A DNA stretch of 64,000 nt, taken from positions 48,483,662 to 48,547,661 of the forward strand of contig JALGQZ010000001.1 in assembly GCA_023105745.1 (NCBI GenBank), in the 5' to 3' direction. A program made the translations under genes and the position numbers. The stretch's first letter is position 1. Every line of letters begins with the position of its first letter. Below the pieces are notes generated by a model that was given only the letters and a program-made list of their open reading frames with translations, was not told the DNA's origin and searched no databases. The DNA is from Austropuccinia psidii (lineage: Eukaryota; Basidiomycota; Pucciniomycetes; Pucciniales; Sphaerophragmiaceae). Positions 31,258 through 43,274 of this stretch are shown one piece after another.

Positions 31258-33690
31258 TAAGGTCTCAGGTCTTAGTCTGGCAATTGACAAGAACAAAGTA
31301 GCATCAGTACTGCAAAAGCCAGTACCAAGAAACATCAAAGAGATGCAATCTTTCCTTGGGTTTTCTAGTTACTATAGAAACCACATCAAAAGTTTTGCCC
31401 ACATAACTAGTAGTTTATAAAAGTTATGTTCAGAATATGTAGTTTTTGAAATTACCAAGGAAAGAAGGGATGCATATGAGAGGATCAAACATGAACTCAT
31501 AAATGCACCTGTGATCATCTTGCCTGAATTTGAACTACCATTCAAGTTATACATAGATGCAGCATGCAGCAAAGGCTTGGGAGAAGCCCTTCACCAAAAA
31601 CAAATTGTGGATGGTGAACCAAGAGAGGGATTAATATGTTACATCTCTAGGCAACTGAAAGATTCAGAAGCCAGGTATGGGGCCACCCAGACTGAATGTC
31701 TATGCTTAGTCTGGGCTCTCGAGAAACTCCATTATTGTTTGGAGGGTGCAGTCTTTGAGGTCTACACAGAATGCACAGGTTAAACGTCTTTACTAAACAT
31801 GAAGACTACCAATAGACACATTCTGAGATGGCAAATAGCCATCCAACAGTATAGAGGGAACAAGACCATCAGATACAAAGAAGGTAAAAGTCCTACCAAT
31901 GCAGATGGCCTTAAAAGATGGTCACTGGATAATGTCAAAAGCAACCCAGCTTATGACCCTGAAGTAGCAGCTAAACTTCCTATCCCTTTCATCGAAAAAG
32001 ACAGGAAGAAAAACTTCAGATTTTTTGAGTGGGCACCCAAAAGTGGTACCCCAGACAGTGGAAACACTGATTTAGAAGGAACAGAAACTCCCATATTTGT
32101 ATTTAGGTCCTCAGAACTGCATAATGAATTCTTCAGAGCAGTGATGAAGACATATGCCAAACACAAACAATGTGGCATATTGTTGCAACTCCTTGAACAA
32201 AATTACAGGAGCTCAGAACTGGAGTCCCAGTTACAGGAACCCTTGTTGATGGACTATAGGGACAATAAATGTTTCCTTATAGATGGCCTGCTCTACCATA
32301 GGGAGAAGAAAACTAGTGCAATCATGATTATAGACAGAGACCAGACAGTTTTGATCCTGCAGGAATGCCATGACTGCCCCTATATGGGACACATGAGTGA
32401 AGACAGGACCAAAGAAAGGGTAGGAAGCACTGCTTTGTGGCCCAAATGGGAACAATAGTTGATTGAATAAATCAACACTTGTGAAATATGCCAAAAGGCA
32501 AATAGAGGAAATGGGAGGAGGTATGGGTTACTTCAACACATAGAATAACCCAAACACCCATGGAAACCATCAAGATGAACTGGGTTACAGGACTTGTCCC
32601 AGGAGGAAAAGTAAGCTTCAATGCCTTCTTAATAATAGTTGATAGGTTCAGCAAGAGTATGTAGTGCCTACCATATCACAAGGAGGACACATCTATGGAT
32701 ACTGCTCTGTTATTATGGAACAACATCATACCTACCTGTGGAGTCCCTAAGATCATCCCCAGTGATAGGGACCCAAAGTTCACATCTGAATTTTGGACAA
32801 ACTTGTATAACATGCTTGGAGCCAAGCTCAAATTTTACACAGCTTACCATCCACAAACACATGGATCAGCTGAAAGGATAATCCAGGCAATGGAGGACAT
32901 CCTTAGAACATTCTGTGCCTATGGAATGGAATATAAGGACCATGAAGGTTACACCCATGACTGAGTTACCCTCCTACCAGAAGTCCAACTGGCTTATAAC
33001 CCAAGTCAGAGCTCTACCACAGGAAAAACACCTGCACTGGTAGAAAACAGGTGGAATCCCCTATTGCCTGTGGATCACTTGAAGAAAACTCTTGTGACCA
33101 TCCACCCCATAGCCAACAATTTCCATGAAATCTGGAAGAGAGCTTGTGACATAGCTTCCAAATGCATAGCTGAGGAAAAAGAATATAATAAGCAGAGGTA
33201 GGAAAAATCACACATGGAACCTGACTTTAAAGAAGGGGCCCAAGTGTTAGTGTCTAAACTGAACTTTAATAATCTCAAAGGACCTAAGAAAATGACAGAC
33301 TCATTTGTAGGGCCCTTCACTATAGTAAAATTGATAGGGAAAAATGCAGTGGAAGTCAAACTCAGGGAGGAATTTTCCAGGAAACACCCAGTCTTTCCAG
33401 TGAGTTTAGTCAAGCCAGACTTCCAGATATAAAGGGATAAATTCCCCTCCAGGAAGAAGGACCCCACCCCACAAGAAATAGTGGAAGTGGAGGACTCCCC
33501 TGGACTTGTTAATAAGATTCCCAAGGCCAGGGAGATCAGACTTAATGGTAAAGATCAGAGACAGTACTTAGTCATATTCAAGAACCAAACAGCTGATAAG
33601 GACAAGTGGTTGGAAGAAGATGCTATACCAGATGGTAACATTCATTTAAGGATCTCCAGAGCCTCTAGGAGGACTGAAAACTCTCATCAA
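31258..33690 (+). pseudogene. Element B RNase H-integrase (inactive)
   Basis: Continues pol at VSGLSLAIDKNK. RNase H keeps LYIDAACS and [11 protein letters not shown], but the third acidic motif reads YTECTG, followed by a stop at about 31781. The integrase HHCC region is near 32370-32510, with stops. The first DDE Asp is Asn (MNWVTG at about 32577). SDRD (about 32760) and the Glu motif HGSAERIIQ (about 32860) remain. The C-terminus has a chromodomain-like segment at about 33540-33630 (NGKDQRQYLVIFKNQ, then DKWLEEDAI). There are stops at about 31418, 32456, 32468 and more. Confidence 0.85.
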
Positions 33691-33701
33691 TGATGAGCCT
33701 T

Positions 33702-33717
33702 TTTTGGAGGGAGGGTA
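33702..33717 (+). other. Polypurine tract of element B
   Basis: Reads tttggagggagggta and lies directly before the TGTCAG start of the 3' LTR, the position of the plus-strand primer. Confidence 0.8.
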
Positions 33718-34943
33718 TGTCAGCCTGTGACTCAAAAGCAGAGCACAAGCATGACAGCCAAATACCATAAATCAATGGTATAGCCCAGATACCACCAAAA
33801 CATGGAGCTGAGTCAAATCAACTCAAAAGGTATCAAACAAAGGAGGAAACTAATTCCTTTCCAAATATACAAGTCCCATCATCATAGGAAAAATAATAAC
33901 AGAGTTGTTTGTGCTCAAAGTTGTTGCTGAGCATAAACCTTAATTTTCACCTCTCATCTGAAATACAGAGGAAGAGGCTTAACCGCATCAATGGTTATTC
34001 AAAATGGGGCTTTAAGTAAGGGATATCCAATGGTACTAGCCAAACTGAGCCAGCACCAGTATTACAGAAGTTATGGCCTAATACAGGCCAAATAAGGGTG
34101 AATAAAATATTCACCTCTCATCTAACTTCTACAGTTTTAGTCTGAGATACCCAAATTGGGGTATTTTTTGAAAAGAGAAACATCAGAGGTATCTGATTGT
34201 GCCATTCATTTCCCCATATCTCATCTAGAAAAGACATTATAAGGCAAAGAAGCCCAATACAGCTTTTTGCCTAAAACACACATATGTACAAGAATCTTGT
34301 ACATGGCATACCTTTGCCATATTTAATGATATCCATATCAAATGAGGTACCATTGTGTAGGGCACATGCCAGGCTACACACTGAACCAATTTTGAGGTTG
34401 ATATCTCAAAAACCGACAAAGGTACGGCTGTTTTAAGGTCAAAATACCACATTTTGGCCAATACAGCCTTACCATGGGATAATATGCCATAACTAGAATT
34501 ATGAGGTGTTAAACAGACAAAGAATCTTGTTTTTACTTCATTAACTCATAGGTCCTTCAATACTGGGGTCCCATACAGGTTCTGTACAGCATTCTATGCG
34601 TCATACATGTCAGAATCAGGCTATGTGGTCCCCAGATGAAGATTTTCACCCTGTATTGGTGAAAACTTCCCAGATTTGGTTTTAAAACCACATCTGAGCG
34701 CCATACAGGCTATACAGGTGTTTTGCAAATGACAAGTTTGTCCTATAGAGTGAAAGTTTTTCACTTCCTCTTAGTAAAAAGGTCTAGCAGCCTTTTCACC
34801 CCCTTTCAGGATAAAGGGAGGCCTTTTTATTGCTAGAAAAAGAATCCCCACCCTGCTCTTAAATTCCTACGTAGTAAAACTGTCAAAAATAGCTATACCC
34901 TTGGAAAATAACCAGGTTATACTTTAAACTTAACTATTGTAGC
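33718..34943 (+). repeat. 3' LTR of element B, truncated by insertion
   Basis: Starts TGTCAGCCTGTGACTC and matches the 5' LTR up to about position 24470, where the LTR-P copy at 34944 breaks it. The last roughly 210 bp are therefore beyond the nested block, outside this window. gtagc (34939-34943) is the first copy of the target duplication of that insertion. Confidence 0.9.
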
Positions 34944-36541
34944 TGTAAGGTTTGTGTATGAAACTCCAGAAAAGAGTAACAATATCAAGAGTACTATTAC
35001 TGTCCTCAGTAGAAAAATATAATATAATAAACTATTATAACCACAAATATAAATATAATTATTCAAAAGTTAAATATAAAAAAATAAATTTAATTATTAT
35101 TATATAAAATAATAATAAGAAGATATAATAATTATAATAAATTATAATTATTATATTATTTTTATAGTCACTAACAATTATAACATTAAGAAGTGTAAAG
35201 CTCTTAATGAGACCATTACACATGGAAAATATAAATAATTAACCACTTATAAATAATATATAAACATCATTTATAAAAGAATTTTAACACACGCTGTTCA
35301 GAAATAATTCTTGTAGAAAAATTCTATATAAAAAAACTAATAATAGATAAAAAAGATATAGATTTTTAGAGAAAAACTTACTTATGATATAAATTTAATA
35401 CAACAAGTCAAATACAACAGTTATTATATTACATATTATAAGTTTAAAACACGCCAAAAAACAATATTTTAAATGATAGAAAAGCTTTTTATGATAAAAA
35501 TTATGATTAAAGAGTTTTTGAGAGCAATTTGTGGATTCTAAAACATATTTTAACACAATAATTTTATAACATAAAATGTATTATTGGTGATTACAAAATA
35601 ATACAATTTCTATGATTTCAATTCTTTAACTTAAGATTCATAAAGAATAAAATACTTGTGAAATATTTTAATGATAAGATTTTATATATAAGAAATCTTT
35701 ACCTGTTTAAATGTCCAATATGATTGGATTGATCATTGATGATGGACAAAAACAGTGATGAAAAGACTCTTTTTATCTCTGCAGAGAAGGTCTCATGATT
35801 AATAATGAATATAGAGGGCGTGCTCAGGTGAAAACTGAAGAAGAATCCTTAAAAATAAGGTTCTTAACTTAATGTAACTTATTTTTAATTCCAATTTAAA
35901 GTTAGCAGTGTTATTCTTAACTCCAAGTAAATTTAATCCTCATTTAAGTTAATTATTTTAAGTTTTAATACAAGATAAGGTTATTTCTATCTAACTTCAT
36001 CACATGAACAACTTAAAGATAGAGTTTCAAGCAGAAATCTCTTAAACTTAATTTTTAATTAGTTTTTAAAGAAATCTTAATTTTCTTTCAAGTATAATTA
36101 AAAGAGTATATTTCCAGGCTAATTACCCAGGAAAGCTGTTTATAAAAGATACTTAAAATTTAATTCATTTAAAGATAACATTAAATAGTAAGTAGTGTGA
36201 AATATTCCAGTGAATTCATTAAGAATTTGAGTTTTGATGAATTTTTGAAGTTATTACTATTTTTCCACGTAAAATAGCAGTAGACACTGAACCTTAACTT
36301 TTGATGAGGTATTAATGCTTCTAGCCTTAAGGCTTTAAGCTTCTTTAAGCTTTGACAGGTCTCAAAACTCTAACTTAAAGCCTTCATATTGGGATTTACC
36401 CTTTCCAGATTGAAATTGCTGTCCAAATTGGCATAAAACCAGTTTAAACTTTAAGGTTGGCTCAAAGTCTAATATTGAAGTTTAAATAAGTTGAAAATCC
36501 TCCAATACAGGTGGACAACCTCAATTGAATCTTTGCAGATC
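34944..36541 (-). repeat. LTR-P family LTR, broken by element C
   Basis: Paralogue of 29064-30693: both start TGTAAGGTTTG and run collinearly to attgcagatc. At 36541 element C is inserted; agatc (36537-36541) is the first copy of its duplication. The remaining 560 bp of this LTR lie beyond the window. Whether it is a solo LTR or part of an element cannot be told from here. Confidence 0.88.
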
Positions 36542-39500
36542 TGTGAAACTTTGAGATATGACCACATACCCAAAAAGGTCACAATAAATATTTAGAATAA
36601 TTATATGTTTAAAAATAATTACCTTAAAACTATAAAACTGCCATAAATAGGCATAAAACTTGGTTTATCTTAAACCCCAATGAATAGAAATGTGAAATAA
36701 ATTACACCATTGGATTCCCCATGGTAAAATACACATATACCATTTTTATGGCATATCTGTAAAGTCAATATTTAATGAATTATAAGTTATAATACCTTAT
36801 AAAAACATGAATCCTTAAATGTTTCAAACACCAATGTAACTACTTGTGAAATAAATTATACCATTGAGTTTTCCATAAAGATTTACACATAAAAAAATTA
36901 AGAAGCTAATCTCCAAAGTCAATACTTAAGGAGTTAAGCTGAATATATGCACTCTTTTGGCCAACGCATATATTCAAGGATTTTAGCTAATATCTTTTGA
37001 AATATACATGATAGAATGATGAACCAAAAATAAAGTCACCAGGTAATTATTGTAGGAATACAGAAATGAACCGTATTTTACAAGTTATAAACAAGGTTAA
37101 AACCTGTGATGGATTATTGATTAAAATCAATAGAGCTGTTGACCAATTTGTTGTGAAAGTGGTCCAAACTTAGAAAAAAGTAGAAAGTTAGATTCTACTA
37201 GCTCATTCGTGAATAATGATGTATTTTATATTACAATATTCAAGTTATAACCCCTTGAAATCATGGTTTGAAGTCCAAAATATTAAATTTTGACAGAAAA
37301 GATGAGTTACAAGAAAAATTATCAAAAATAGAGTTTCGATGATGTAATGAAATTCTCTTGGCAGTTTAATAAGGCCTTGCTAAACTATCAGAATCCACTC
37401 TCAGATTATCTGTAGCGTGTATAACTTAAAAAGTTATCAATGATGAAAGTTTAAGCTTAATTTTGATCATTTATGATCACTCACTGTAATCTTATTGTCA
37501 GGCTGAGTCTATGTTGAAGAGGTAATAAGGCTACTTACAACTAAAACTATGACTGTGACACGGTGAAAAATAGATTTTAAAAGATAAAAGGTTGATAAAA
37601 GATGATTGTATTGAGATTTTAAGGGCTTTACTATGGAAATATAGTGGTGGTGAGCGCTGCTGAAAGCCCTGGGAGCAGTTTTATCTGTTGGGTTACAATA
37701 ATAAAGACTACAATAATTAAGTTTATAATTATACCTGATTATTAACCAAGAGTAAAACTGTTTTTGACAGTTTACTACGTAGGTTATTCAAGAGCAGGAT
37801 GAGGAAAGGCTTTTGGCTGTGAAAAGCCCTCCTTTTATCCTAAAATTGAGGTGGAAAGGCTGCTAGACCTTTCCACGTAGAGGAAGTGAAGATTTTTCAC
37901 TCTCTATGACAGGCTTGTGGTTTGCAAACAGCCTGTATACCCTGTATTGGGCTTAGATGTGGTTTTGAAACCACATCTGGGCAGTTTTCACCAATACAGG
38001 GTGAAAATTTTCATCTGGGGACCTCACAGCCTGATTCTGACGTGTATGACGCGTAGAATGCTGTACAGAAACTCTATGGGACCCCAGTATTGACTGAAAT
38101 ATGAGGTATTGAAGTAAAAACATGCTTCTTCGTCTATTTGACACCTCATATTCATGGTTATGGGATATTATCCCATGGTAAGGCTGTATCTGACAGCAGG
38201 TGGGATTTTGACCTTAAAATGGTCATAACTCTGTCAGTGTTTGAGATATAAAGCTCAAAGTTGGTTCATTGAATAGCTCTGTATGAGCTCTACACAATGG
38301 TACCCAACTTGACATGGTTATCATTAAATATGACAAAGTTATCCCATGTACAAGTATTTTTGTACATTGGCGTAGTCTGGGCAAAAGCTGTATTAAGCTT
38401 GTTTGGCCAGTAACTTCTGTTGTAGTTGAGCTATGAGGAAATGGATGGCACCATCAGATAGCCCTGATTGTTCTCTTTCCAAAAGGACCCCACTTTAGGT
38501 ATCTCACACTAAAACTGTAAAAGTTAGATGAGAGGTGAATGTTTTGTTCACCCTTATTTGGTCTGAATTTGACCATAACTCAAGTAATACTGGTGCTAGC
38601 TCAGTTTGGCTAGCACCTAGAGATAGCCCTGGCTTAGAGCTTCATTTTGAGTACCCATTTGATGGGGTTAAGCCTCTCCTTCTAGATTTTAGATGAGAGG
38701 TGAAAATTAAGGTTTATGCTCAGCAATAACTTTGAGCAGGAATAACTTTGTTGTTTCTTGTCCTATGGTGATGGGACTTATATTTTCAGAAAGAGGTGAG
38801 TTTCCTCTTTCTTCTGATACCTTTTTAGCTAATTTGGCTCAGCTCCATGTTTTGGTGGTATTTTGGCTATACCATTGGTTTATGGTATTTTGGCTGTCAT
38901 GCTTGTGCTCTGGTTTTGAGTCACAGGCTGACACTTATTTTACATTTAACAGTCATATAAGTGATAGAATTGATGAATACTTTTAGATGATGATTAATAA
39001 TAATAAAATTCACGAAGTTTAGGCTTCTTCCAAGCCTATGACGTCATCAAAATTAAAGTTACAGTGATAACTTTAAATATTGGTGTAATTATGAGGTAAG
39101 ATGGTTTGATCATGATGTAATCATCACCAAACCTTAAAATATTAATCAATTCTAGTAGAACACATCAGTAAATGTCTACTAGAAGACTTTTGAACTCTAG
39201 GAGGGAGGTATTTACTATAAATGGAGCTCTTTTTACTCTGTTTTCCCCTCAGATGCTTACAAAACACTAAAATCATTAAATCAAAAGGTAATTTCTTTAT
39301 TCTTTATATATAAAACTCTTATATTATTAAAGGCCAAAGATAATCTTATTATAATCATCCTCTTTGACATTATTATTACAATTATTCAATTGTTTTGTTT
39401 AAATTTCTCTCAAAAACCTCTATTCCACCTAAAATCAAGAAAAATTGTAATTTCTCTTAAGCTTTATTGTAAATACAATTTAAATAAGTTGTGTTTACTT

Positions 39501-39968
39501 TGTTTTGGCGTAAAATTATTCAAAATGATTATATTAAGTATTAAAAGTAGGTTATTTCTCTTATTATATTAATTTTTCTCTATTATTACTTTAATAATTC
39601 TATAATGAATATAAATAGTATTTATATTGATTTTTAACTTTAATATTAGTAATATTATTGTTATTAATTGTTTTTTATTAATAAAGAACAATTTTTTACA
39701 CCTTTATTATTTCTTGGTAACAATAATAAAGTGCTTTTAAATATATTAATTATCTTTTATTAATATATTTATTCATTATATTATTTTTTTATAATAAAAA
39801 TTATATTATTATATTTATTAAATAATATAATTTTTTTGCGCCTAATTATAATAATTCTTTATTATTATAGTTATTTTTATCTTATTTATTCTACTTATAA
39901 GGACATTCATAGTAAAATAAGTAAAATATTAGTAATTTTTACTTATTGTTTCATAGTCAAGCCTTACA
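36542..39968 (+). repeat. 5' LTR of element C (contains a solo LTR-B)
   Basis: Starts TGTGAAACTTTGAGATATG and ends agtcaagccttaca, next to TTTGGGGGCCTGG. Paralogous to the solo LTR at 2540-14882. The sequence near 37253 (ataaccccttgaaatc) is the unoccupied form of the chromovirus X insertion site. A TATA-like segment tactataaatggagctc is near 39211. Interrupted at 37496-38933. Confidence 0.92.
37496..38933 (-). repeat. LTR-B family solo LTR in element C's LTR
   Basis: 1438 bp, TGTCAGGCTGAGTC to CACAGGCTGACA, with a perfect target duplication cttat (37491-37495 and 38934-38938). Reverse orientation relative to element B's LTRs and nearly identical to 53868-55306, so both are recent. Short ORFs inside it are chance. 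Confidence 0.95.
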
Positions 39969-40671
39969 TTTGGGGGCCTGGGGGTGATATTTACTCTAAA
40001 AGATCTTTAAAAAGATTCTGAATTGGGTTTATCCAATAATAAAATTATATAAGAATTTCATATTCTATTGATTTTATATACTATTGAGGCATTTGGAAAG
40101 CAATTGTACTGTCTTACACATGGTTTTTCAGATCCTTAGACTTGAAAGAACTTTCTTTGAGTGACTCTAGTAATTAAAAAAGATATTTTATAAATTAAAA
40201 ATAATTTTATATTATAAATTAATTTCAAAAGGAATCATATTCATTTTTATTTTATTCTTTAAAAATAATAAAAAATAATAAAAAATACTAAAAACCAATA
40301 AAAAAGTTATTTTTATTCATTTTAATTTCATTTTTTTATTTATTTTCATTTTTTAAAAAAGATATAAAAGCAATTTTTACATGGAAAATTGCCATATCTT
40401 ACCAAAATTAACACTCCTTATATAAAAGACTTATATTTATTTATCTTTTTTAGTGTTTGAAGACAATCCAACAGAGAGAAACCAAGCCACTGTTGAAAGA
40501 TTGGTGGAAGAAACTTGTCCAAGTTTTCCAACACCAATAATCACTAAGAAAAAGAAAGCTAAGAAATTAGACTTTCCAGGACTCTAAAGGTGAGTATCTC
40601 ATTTCTAAATTGCCATAAGAAGAATTCCTGTTCTGAAATCCTCTTATCTCTTATTTCTTAGTTCTTCAAAC
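39969..40671 (+). other. Element C leader with PBS-like motif and probable intron
   Basis: Starts TTTGGGGGCCTGGGGGTG. The rest to about 40440 is AT-rich and shows no ORF. A likely intron runs from 40590 (GTGAGTATC) to 40661 (TTATTTCTTAG), ending 10 nt before the gag ATG at 40672. An acceptor-like tatcttttttag ends near 40453, so the exon 40454-40589 may lie between two introns. The donor of the first would be upstream and I could not fix it. Confidence 0.5.
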
Positions 40672-41248
40672 ATGACTACCAGAAGAGGCTTACAATTATC
40701 CATCCAATAAGATGGAGCTGGACTCAGAGGTAGAATTGATTCCTCAAAAGGGCAAAGGAAGGGCAATATCCCCAGTGGAACAGAATCCACACAAGGAGAG
40801 GCCTTATCCCAAAGGAAAGTCCCAGAAATGCCCATGATATCTGAACCAGAGTTAGAACTAAGTATGAGTAACTGAAACAGTTACAAATCACATTCAGAGG
40901 GCTAAAATAGACATTTACATGCACCAGAACAAACTGTACTACACAGTGTACAAAGACAAGGACTGGGACATGTTGCCTCAAATACACGAAGGAGCAATGA
41001 ACTCCTGGAACATCCTGAAAGAGCTCCTCAAAGAGGAGGAAATAGTGAGATACTCCAATGGATGGAATCCACTATCATCCAAACCTCAAATCAAAAAAAT
41101 CAAGGAGTACCATGCCAAAAAGAAGGATGGAAACCAAGGAAGAAGCCCCAGTAGCTTCTACCAGCAAGCCCCAAGTCAACCATCTTCCCCAAGAAGGGAA
41201 GAAGAAAAACAAAAAGAATTGGAGAATAACATATTCCGAAAGCTACAG
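40672..41248 (+). pseudogene. Element C gag ORF1, N-terminal part (damaged)
   Basis: Starts MTTRRGLQLSIQ, then a stop at about 40708, compared with MVHTRNGSNYSVQ in element D. A frame change precedes the piece at 40919, KLYYTVYKDKDWDMLPQIHE then GAMNSWNILKELLKEEE, which aligns with D gag around 48880-50850. The ORF is cut at 41248 (tacag) by a solo LTR and continues at 43170. Confidence 0.75.
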
Positions 41249-43169
41249 TGTAAGATGTGACTATGAAACTGATGATAATATCACTATTAATCAACAGTAC
41301 TGTGTCTGTTCTTATGAAATATAATAATAAAATATTATTATAACCAAAATCAAATAATTAAAGAATTATTTATTTCACTTGTTAAGCACTACTAGCGATT
41401 TTAACAGTGAGCAAGTAATTGTCTACTATAATCAATTACAAGAAGATTTTAATAATAAAACTTCTTTTATTAAAATAATAAATTTATTTCAATATATAAT
41501 TATCTTTTGCAAGAATAATTATAATGATAATTCTTGAAGAAAACTAATTTTAGAGAAAAACTTTAAGAATTAGAGATAAATCACTCACTAATATTCCAAA
41601 GAGCTTATTAAAAGATAAGATAGAGACATTTGACGTAGAATTGTAGATTTTAAGGATCAAAATGGATTTATAACAGTATTACAACAATATATAGTTGGAT
41701 TCTATGCTTTAACGTCCTTCTGATTGATTCTGAAAGATTTACAACACTTAAGAATAGCTGTAACTAATACTTAATTGTTGGTAATAATGATTTAAATGAT
41801 AATAAGATGATGATGTGGAAAAAACAGCAAGAAGATGCTTCTTTTAAGTCAACAACAGCTCAAAGAGGCGTGCCATGGAGCAAACTGAAAAACCAATGAG
41901 TGAGAAAACAATGAACATTTTTGGATTATTGATTGCATCATCTGTAGTCACGTAAGATTATCATAATTACTTAATTGATGCTTTTACGTGACTAACAACC
42001 CCAATATGGTTAACAATAAAAGGAGTAACATCTGTAAATCTTCTTTTATTCCAAAATAATCATCGATTTCTCAATGTTATCAATGTTATTGCGCAGTTCA
42101 TCACAGGATGTATTTACTGTGAATTTTTGAAGATTCAGTGTTTCACATAGAATAGTCAAAAATGGACTATAGGTAAAACTTTGGATTTTACTAGTAAAAC
42201 TGTAATTCTTTTTGATTGTACCATAGATCATACAGTTCTCTATTAGTCCTGAAAGTTTCAGAAAGATTCATTAATAATTGTTTTGTTAATGAATTTTTGA
42301 AGTTTTTACCTCATTTCTACATAGAATTGCAAATATCAGTGTTTCACTGGTTGCTATGAGGTAAATCAATGGATACAAGTCCAAAAAGGGTTTTAATTAC
42401 TATTTTGGGGCTTATCCATGGAAATTCATTAAAAATTTACATGGTTACAGGAGTCTAAGTAGCTCTTTACCTCCTTGGCACGCCAAAATAGCAGGTTATT
42501 TGCTATTTTCTATGTTTTACTGTAGTTGTAACATGGTAACCAAGTTCCCAAAAGGTTTTAGTTTACCAATTAGGCCAAGATCAGCCATGGATCCAAGCTT
42601 TGGAGCTTTCCATGCCTCTGAGGCCTCAGAAGTTGGGTACCCTGGCTCTCTTTGATGTCTTTTGTGCCCCTTGCATATTTTTCAGGCCAAAATAGTAATT
42701 TAAGCTTAAAGTGAGATATCCACTATGGGTGTACCAAACGTCCATGTACAAATACCATGATATTAAGTGCTCAAAACATGCATAACACTATTTCTAGTGT
42801 ATATGTAACATGGGATTTCTCACTTTCCCATTATTTTGGCGTGAAATTAAGAAAAACAAAACTTTTCACTGATCTTTTATGTGGTATTGATGATATGGTA
42901 TTGAAGTATTTTCCATTTTACCACCTCAAAGAGTTAATTTGAGCTTATTCACTCTATGGAGCTACCCTAGGTGAATTTTAGTGTAGAATCCAAATCTGGC
43001 CTTAAATCCATGGATTTACCTACTCAATAAAAATTTATTCATCTTTTCTGAAATCAAAAATGATGAATTTTGGATATATGCATGACTTACGAGTTATGCA
43101 CAATTCAAAATTTCTTTTTAAGATAATTGTGGCCTATTTGGGTATTTAAAATATACCTCAAGGCTCACA
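41249..43169 (-). repeat. LTR-D family solo LTR in element C gag
   Basis: 1921 bp, TGTAAGATGTGAC to AAGGCTCACA on the plus strand, with a perfect duplication tacag (41244-41248 and 43170-43174). It is the reverse complement of the LTR family of element D (46108-48029, 1922 bp). All ORFs inside, for example 42757-42942, have a mirror in the other copy and are LTR sequence. Confidence 0.95.
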
Positions 43170-43274
43170 TACAGGATTCCAAAAATCCAAAAGGATGCCA
43201 TGGCCAGAACCTTGATGGAATTCAAGGACAAGGAAGAACAAAGATTGAGACAACCTCATTTCCAAAAGAAATAA
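43170..43274 (+). pseudogene. Element C gag ORF1, C-terminal end
   Basis: After excision of the solo LTR the gag frame reads RIPKIQKDAMARTLMEFKDK and stops at TAA 43272-43274. It aligns with the end of D gag ORF1 (NMARTLMEFTAKEQERMNRN). The next unit runs in the -1 frame and is already open here, so the two frames overlap as they do in B and D. Confidence 0.7.

Larger units (their letters stand above)
23258..34943 (+). mobile_element. Element B: old Ty3/gypsy element, inactive, 3' end outside the window
   Basis: Has a 5' LTR (23258-24683), PBS-like motif, gag and pol remains, polypurine tract and most of the 3' LTR (33718-34943). The LTR ends are TGTCAC/TGTCAGCC...; two further solo copies of this LTR family are at 37496 and 53868. 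It is interrupted by an LTR-P solo LTR in pol (29064-31257) and by another LTR-P copy in the 3' LTR (at 34944). Catalytic residues are lost in protease, RT and integrase, and there are many stop codons, so it is dead. Confidence 0.93.

Noticed and set aside
42757..42942. 61-codon ORF found in two places (also 46335-46520 on the other strand)
   Set aside because: Both are the same segment of the LTR-D family; conservation reflects the LTR copies and not coding constraint.
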